Position numbers and translations under genes: made by a program. Below, in pieces: positions 58,933 to 64,000 of a stretch of DNA of 64,000 nt. The stretch is from the NCBI RefSeq assembly GCF_963583255.1, contig NC_084804.1, positions 24,114,061 through 24,178,060 of the forward strand, written 5' to 3'. This DNA comes from Pyrus communis (lineage: Eukaryota; Streptophyta; Magnoliopsida; Rosales; Rosaceae). Below the pieces are notes generated by a model. It was not told the origin of the DNA. It was given only the letters and a program-made list of their open reading frames with translations, and searched no databases. Each line of letters starts with the position of its first letter. Position 1 is the first letter of the stretch.

Positions 58933-60560
58933 TGATAGGAGCATATTCATGCGACTTAAATGGCTTGTTCTCGTGCATTTACGTTATGTTTCTCTCGTTA
59001 TTTTAGTCCTTTATGCTTCTTTTGTGTGTTTTTAGGTTCTAAGGGCCTAGGGAGCAAGAAAGTGCATTTTGAGGCCATTTGGAGCATTTTTGGGCATGGA
59101 TTGGATAGCTTATCCATGGAGCCAAGAGGATGGACGAATTTGAAGGCCTTGTATGCACTTGAAGACACAAAACAATGGCCCTAACCCAATTACATTCACC
59201 TTGCCTTGGGCTTAACACAAACACCATTCCTTGCCATGCAAGGGGGAGCAATTTGGGTCCATTTCATGTACTTAAACTCTAGCCCAATCCACAATCACTT
59301 CAAAGCCATGCAAAACCTTTCAACACCCTTTAATCTTCCCCCTTTAAGTTATGATTTTATTTCCCAACCCTACATGCATTATTTATTAGTATCTTTACAA
59401 GACATTATCATTGCATAACATTCCATTTCCACCTCTTTCCCACCTAATTCACATGCCTTCATTCATTCTTTATTCCACTTACACTCATCATCACACACCT
59501 TAGCAATCAACACATGTAATCACATGCATCACAACCACAAAGAACCATCCCCAAAACACTTTGCCGTGAGTTCCCACTCCCATTTCCAGCTTTTCATAAC
59601 TTTTCCTAGTTGTTTTATTACATACATTCCCCCTTCATTATTCCAAACACATGCACCCATAATCATTCATCCCCTCCTAGCTGCAATATTCCCTCTTTTG
59701 TTCCCCCATTTCACCTATAAATAAGCATCCAACACTCCTCAAAATTCACTTACTCTTCCATACACATTTTCAGTTACAAACACCAAGCAACAAACCCATT
59801 GCATTGCCGTGAGTCCCACTTCATTTTCTGCATATTTTCTCTTCATTCTTCCATCTCCAACCACTCCCTACTCCATTCCACATACACCTAAAGCCCTTAA
59901 GCTCACCTTAGACCTTGTGCTACAACAACGAGGAAGAAAAGAGTGCTTAAACGTTCATACAATTCAAGTTTGAGTTGTTGGAATGTTTAGGTGTTTCTTT
60001 GATTTCAAAGTTTAAATTTAATTCTCTTTGTTTTGTACGTATGAGAAGGGAAGAGAAGAGTGCCTAAACGTTCATACAATTCACGTTTGAGTTGTTGGAA
60101 TGTTTAGGTGTTTCTTTGATTTCAAAGTTATGAGGAACTAAACCCCCTTTAGCTAGGGGGTGATTCGAAACTATGTTTATATTTGCAATTTGAATTGATT
60201 ACGTTTGGTTGGAATTTCATAAGTTGTGGATTCAATTCGTTTAACTGTTTGATTGATAACTTATTTATGTATGTTCATTGAGATTGCAAGCTTAATTTTC
60301 ATGCATAAATATGACGCTAAAATATAAGTGAATTTCACCTAATCGCTATGAACTTATATTCACAAGTAGTGGAGGTTGCTTATAAACAATCGCGTTAAAC
60401 GAATTCTTGGCATAAGTTTCATGCGTATTCCATAGTAACGATTGCCTCGTCGATGTTTATGATTTCCGTTGAACTTAATGATCTTTGTTGAATGTCTCTA
60501 TCATGCGTATTCCATAGTTAGGGACTTTGATTAAGAATAATTTGGTTGTAATGCGTATTC
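58933..60560 (+). repeat. 3' LTR of element F, cut by element G
   Basis: It aligns base for base with 46817-48444 of the 5' LTR. It stops inside the third iterated site (ATGCGTATTC|CAT), where element G starts. The remaining ~580 bp are not in the window. Confidence 0.94.
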
Positions 60561-61041
60561 TGATAGGAGCATATTCATGCGACTTAAATGGCTTGTTCTC
60601 GTACATTTACGTTATGTTTCTTTAGTTATTTTAGTACTTTAAGCTATTTTCGTGTGTTTGTAGGTCCAAAGGGCTAAAGGAGCAAAAAGATGCATTTTGG
60701 AGACTTTTGGAGCACTTTTGGGCTAAGGACGGATAGCTTATGCTTGAAGCCAAAGTGTTGGACGAAATTGAAGACCTAATTGGAGCCAAAGTGTTGGAAC
60801 CTTGTTCTCTTTAGTTTTAGGACATTTAAACCTTTCCTAATCCCAATCATGCCATGCATAACACACATCCATTCTAACACATTGTCATTGCACATGCATT
60901 TCCTTCATTAGTTAACCCACATGCACTTATCACTTATCATCACCACATATCATATCACTTAATCACTTATCATCACCACTTAACCACTTATCATATCATA
61001 ACCACATATCATATCACTTATCACTTATCACTTAACATATC

Positions 61042-61229
61042 ATCCACCTACTTCACCTACAACATCCACCTACTTCACCTACAACATCCACTTCACCTAC
61101 AACATCCACCTACTTCACCTACAACATCCACCTACTTCACCTACAACATCCACTTCACCTACAACATCCACCTACTTCACCTACAACATCCACCTACTTC
61201 ACCTACAACATCCACCTACTTCACCTACA
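61042..61229. repeat. 22/18-bp minisatellite in the G U3
   Basis: Tandem units of CCACCTACTTCACCTACAACAT with occasional shortened 18-bp units. A CACTTATCA-type low-complexity run precedes it (60920-61035). Confidence 0.85.
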
Positions 61230-62253
61230 AATGACATAGCCATATGTTCCCTCCACTACTCCTATAAATACCCTTGCATTCATTCATTCAATTCACATCT
61301 CATTTCATACACAACACATTACAAACACATTCTCCCTTCCCTAGCCGTGAGCTTCCCATCCATTCCCTTATAATCCAAACACCACTCCTCATCCATTTCC
61401 ATAATCCCCCAAACCTCACCTTAGACCTTGTGCTACAACAACGAGGAAGATAAGAGGGCCTAAACGTTCATACAATTCAAGTGTGAGTTGTTGGAATGTT
61501 TAGGTGTTTCTTTGATTTCAATGTTTAAATTCAATTCTCTTTGTTTTGTATGAGGAACTAAACCCCCCTTTAGCTAGGGGGGGATTCGAAATATATGTTT
61601 ATGCTTGCATTTTGATTTGATTACTTCTAATTGCGTTTCATAAGTTGTGGATTCAATTTGTTTAACCGTTTGATTGATAACTTATTTATGTATGTTTATT
61701 AAGAATGCGCGCTTAATTTTCATGCATGAATATGACGCTAGAATATAAGTGAGTTTCACCTAATCGTTATGAACTTATATTCACAAGTAGTGGAGGTTGC
61801 TTATAAACAATCGCGTTAAACGAATTCTTGGCATAAGTTTCATGCAATCATAGTAACGAATGCCTCGTCAACACTTATAGTTTTCATGATGCTTAATGAT
61901 TCTTGCTTGTTTCTCTATTATGCAATTCATGTAGGGAACTTGTGAGGAATGCTTTGGGTTGTCGTATGCAATCATCCAATTCATTAACTTAAGGAAAACT
62001 TGACGGTTAATTTAAGCGGACCTAATTAACCCGGGGTGTTGAGAATTCATGGTTTATTGAAATGCAATTGGAAATCATTTTATTATGCAAGTGTAACATG
62101 TATGGAGATGAACCCCTTAGCTAGCCATACCATCCATTCATTTCCGTCAATTTCATATTTACAATTTGTTTTCTTTACAATCTATCCATTTTAGTTTAAA
62201 TTCGTCCAAAATCAATCCCCCCATATTTCGTTTAAGTCTTAGTCTTAATCTTT

Positions 62254-63225
62254 ATTGCATAATAGAGATACAAGCAAGAATCATTAAGTTCTTTGAAAAC
62301 TATAAGTGTTGACGAGGCATTCGTTACTATGATTGCATGAAACTTATGCCAAGAATTCGTTTAACGCGATTGTTTATAAGCAACCTCCACTACTTGTGAA
62401 TATAAGTTCATAACGATTAGGTGAAATTCACTTATATTCTAGCGTCAAATTCATGCATGAAAATTAAGTGTGCACTCTCAATAAACATACATAAATAGGT
62501 TATCAATAAAACAGTTAAACAAATTGAATTCACAACTTATGAAACGTAATTAGAAGTAATCAAATCAAAATGCAAGCATAATCATATATTTCGAATCACC
62601 CCCTAGCTAAAGGGGGGTTTAGTTCCTCATACAAAACAAAGAGAAATGAAATTAAACATTGAAATCAAAGAAACGCCTAAACATTCCAACAACTCAAACT
62701 TGAATTGTATGAACGTTTAGGCTCTCTTCTCTTCCTCTTTATTGTAGCATAAGGTCTAGGGATAATTGGTTTGGGGGATGGAAGTGTGGAATGGAAGAGG
62801 AGTCGTTTCTTTGATTTCAATGTTTAATTTCAATTCTCTTTGTTTTGTATGAGGAACTAAACCCCCCTTTAGCTAGGGGGTGATTCGAAATATATGATTA
62901 TGCTTGCATTTTGATTTGATTACTTCTAATTACGTTTCATAAGTTGTGAATTCAATTTGTTTAACTGTTTTATTGATAACCTATTTATGTATGTTTATTG
63001 AGAGTGCACACTTAATTTTCATGCATGAATTTGACGCTAGAATATAAGTGAATTTCACCTAATCGTTATGAACTTATATTCACAAGTAGTGGAGGTTGCT
63101 TATAAACAATCGCGTTAAACGAATTCTTGGCATAAGTTTCATGCAATCATAGTAACGAATGCCTCGTCAACACTTATAGTTTTCAAAGAACTTAATGATT
63201 CTTGCTTGTATCTCTATTATGCAAT
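62254..63225. repeat. 421-bp near-perfect inverted repeat with 130-bp spacer
   Basis: Arms are 62254-62674 and 62805-63225, of equal length with very few mismatches seen. Both are copies of the LTR U5 region. The outer arm ends fall inside the second iterated site (ATGCAAT|TCAT). Transcription through it would give a long hairpin RNA. Confidence 0.85.
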
Positions 63226-63742
63226 TCATGTAGGGAACTTGTGAGGAATGCTTTGGGTTGTCGTATGCAATCATCCAATTCATTAACTTAAGGAAAACTT
63301 GACGGTTAATTTAAGCGGACCTAATTAACTTGGAGTGTTGAGAATTAATGATTTATTGAAATGCAATTGGAAATCGTTTTATTATGCAAGTATAACATGT
63401 ATGGAGATGAACCCCTTAGCTAGCTTCCCATCCATTCATTTCCGTCAAATCCATATTTACAATTTGTTTTGTTTCCAAGTATCCATTTTAGTTTAAATTC
63501 GTCCAAATCCAATTCCCCCCTATTTCGTTGAAGTCTTAGTCTTAATCTTTCTTATTTTTAGTTTTGCTTTCTTTGAGCATTAAATAGTGTTTTATATTGT
63601 GTTTTTACGTTTTTAAGTCAAATCCAAGTGATTAACAATCCCTCCTAATCCCCGGTCCAGAACGATCCCTACTTATACACTTCACTACAATTTGACAAAA
63701 AGAGGGTTTAATTTGTGTGCGTATAAATCTCGCATCAAATTT

Positions 63743-63755
63743 TGGCGCCGTTGCC
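63743..63755 (+). other. Truncated primer-binding site of element G
   Basis: TGGCGCCGTTGCC, then the sequence departs from the tRNA-Asp complement (no GGGGA). The leader and gag are missing. Confidence 0.8.
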
Positions 63756-63795
63756 TTCCGCTCCAATGCCTTCCGCTCCGATGCCTTCCGCTCCG
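63756..63795. repeat. 15-bp repeat at the G junction, related to the antisense ORF
   Basis: Nearly three units of TTCCGCTCCRATGCC. The reverse complement matches the 15-mers of the minisatellite in the antisense ORF (9262-9336). Confidence 0.7.
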
Positions 63796-63942
63796 AAAGT
63801 CTCCAAAATGCATCTTTTTGCTCCTTTAGCCCTTTGGACCTACAAACACACGAAAATAGCTTAAAGTACTAAAATAACTAAAGAAACATAACGTAAATGT
63901 ACGAGAACAAGCCATTTAAGTCGCATGAATATGCTCCTATCA
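63796..63942 (-). repeat. Inverted copy of an LTR start (147 bp)
   Basis: The reverse complement begins TGATAGGAGC and matches the first ~147 bp of element G's own LTR (60561 on) without a seen difference. It is followed at 63943 by a polypurine region in minus orientation. Confidence 0.85.
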
Positions 63943-64000
63943 AATACCCCCACACTTATCTTTTGCTAGTCCTCGAGCAAAACAAAACAAAAGAACACGA
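63943..64000 (-). mobile_element. Polypurine end of a minus-strand element, cut by the window
   Basis: On the minus strand this reads ...TTGCTCGAGGACTAGCAAAAG, then AAGTGTGGGGGTATT before the LTR start, as in the other elements. The rest lies beyond the window. Confidence 0.8.

Larger units (their letters stand above)
46817..60560 (+). mobile_element. Element F: nearly intact Athila-like retrotransposon with accessory segment
   Basis: 5' LTR 46817-49027, tRNA-Asp primer-binding site, gag-pol 49158-54671 in a single frame with one TGA, accessory segment 55181-57149, polypurine tract and 3' LTR from 58933. The 3' LTR is cut after 1628 bp by element G. The two LTR copies align without a gap over that length with only about four differences seen, so F is young. 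The left flank is GTAAG (46812-46816); the right flank is not visible. Confidence 0.95.
60561..63737 (+). mobile_element. LTR of element G (3177 bp) with internal inverted duplication
   Basis: It starts TGATAGGAGC and ends CTCGCATCA. The left target is TATTC (60556-60560). U3 has a minisatellite, TATAAAT is at 61263-61269, and the U5 sites are ATGCAATCAT (61842, 61966) and ATGCAATTCAT (61920). The U5 region is present three times: 61500-62253 forward, 62254-62804 inverted, and 62805-63737 forward. That explains the excess length over the other LTRs. Confidence 0.85.

Noticed and set aside
61042..61229. Short regular repeats that might suggest a CRISPR array
   Set aside because: Units are directly tandem without spacers and lie in a plant LTR; this is a minisatellite.

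Overview
This window is plant nuclear DNA made almost entirely of nested Ty3/gypsy LTR retrotransposons; no ordinary host gene was found. The gag-pol type is Athila-like: the gag core is of the Athila type, protease carries DLGAS, reverse transcriptase FMDD, integrase HHCC plus DX35E, and the 18-nt primer-binding site TGGCGCCGTTGCCGGGGA matches the 3' end of plant tRNA-Asp. Long AT-rich LTRs (about 1.7-2.7 kb) and the CATGCA-rich U3 suggest a eudicot. A woody plant such as a Rosaceae member is a guess; the species cannot be fixed from this sequence alone.

Layout from left to right. 1-890 is part of a minus-strand LTR. Into it is inserted a decayed minus-strand element (host A), whose pieces run from 891 to 28885. 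Host A is broken by a solo LTR (1097-3144, TSD ATTTA), a complete but internally deleted plus-strand element E1 (4783-15675, TSD GTGTT), a solo LTR (16523-18781, TSD GTAAG), a solo LTR (19023-20775, imperfect TSD), and a minus-strand solo LTR (21947-28167). That last LTR holds two more solo LTRs (22953-25394, TSD TTCAT; 25580-27370, TSD GAATT) and a 470-bp TRIM (24519-24988, TSD GTTAA). At 28886-30964 a minus-strand LTR that has lost its end is fused to host A and leads into a second minus-strand element (host A2). A2 is split by a complete minus-strand element E (33641-45530, TSD GGCTT, LTRs 2157 bp each) and by the nearly intact plus-strand element F (46817 onward). F's 3' LTR is cut at 60560 by element G, which carries a 421-bp near-perfect inverted duplication and an abnormal head-to-head junction at the right edge.

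How the parts may work together. F is the only copy with an almost complete gag-pol (one in-frame TGA). E1 and E have LTR pairs with few differences but damaged coding regions, so they were probably mobilised in trans by an F-like copy. E1 and F share a 2-kb accessory segment after pol, with an antisense coiled-coil reading frame (225 and 210 aa) and promoter-like repeats.

The most striking unlisted signal is in the LTRs. Three or four short inverted-repeat sites sit at fixed places in the U5-side half of every LTR. Their sequence differs between families but is similar or identical among the sites of one LTR, as expected for iterated sites of a co-evolving DNA-binding protein.
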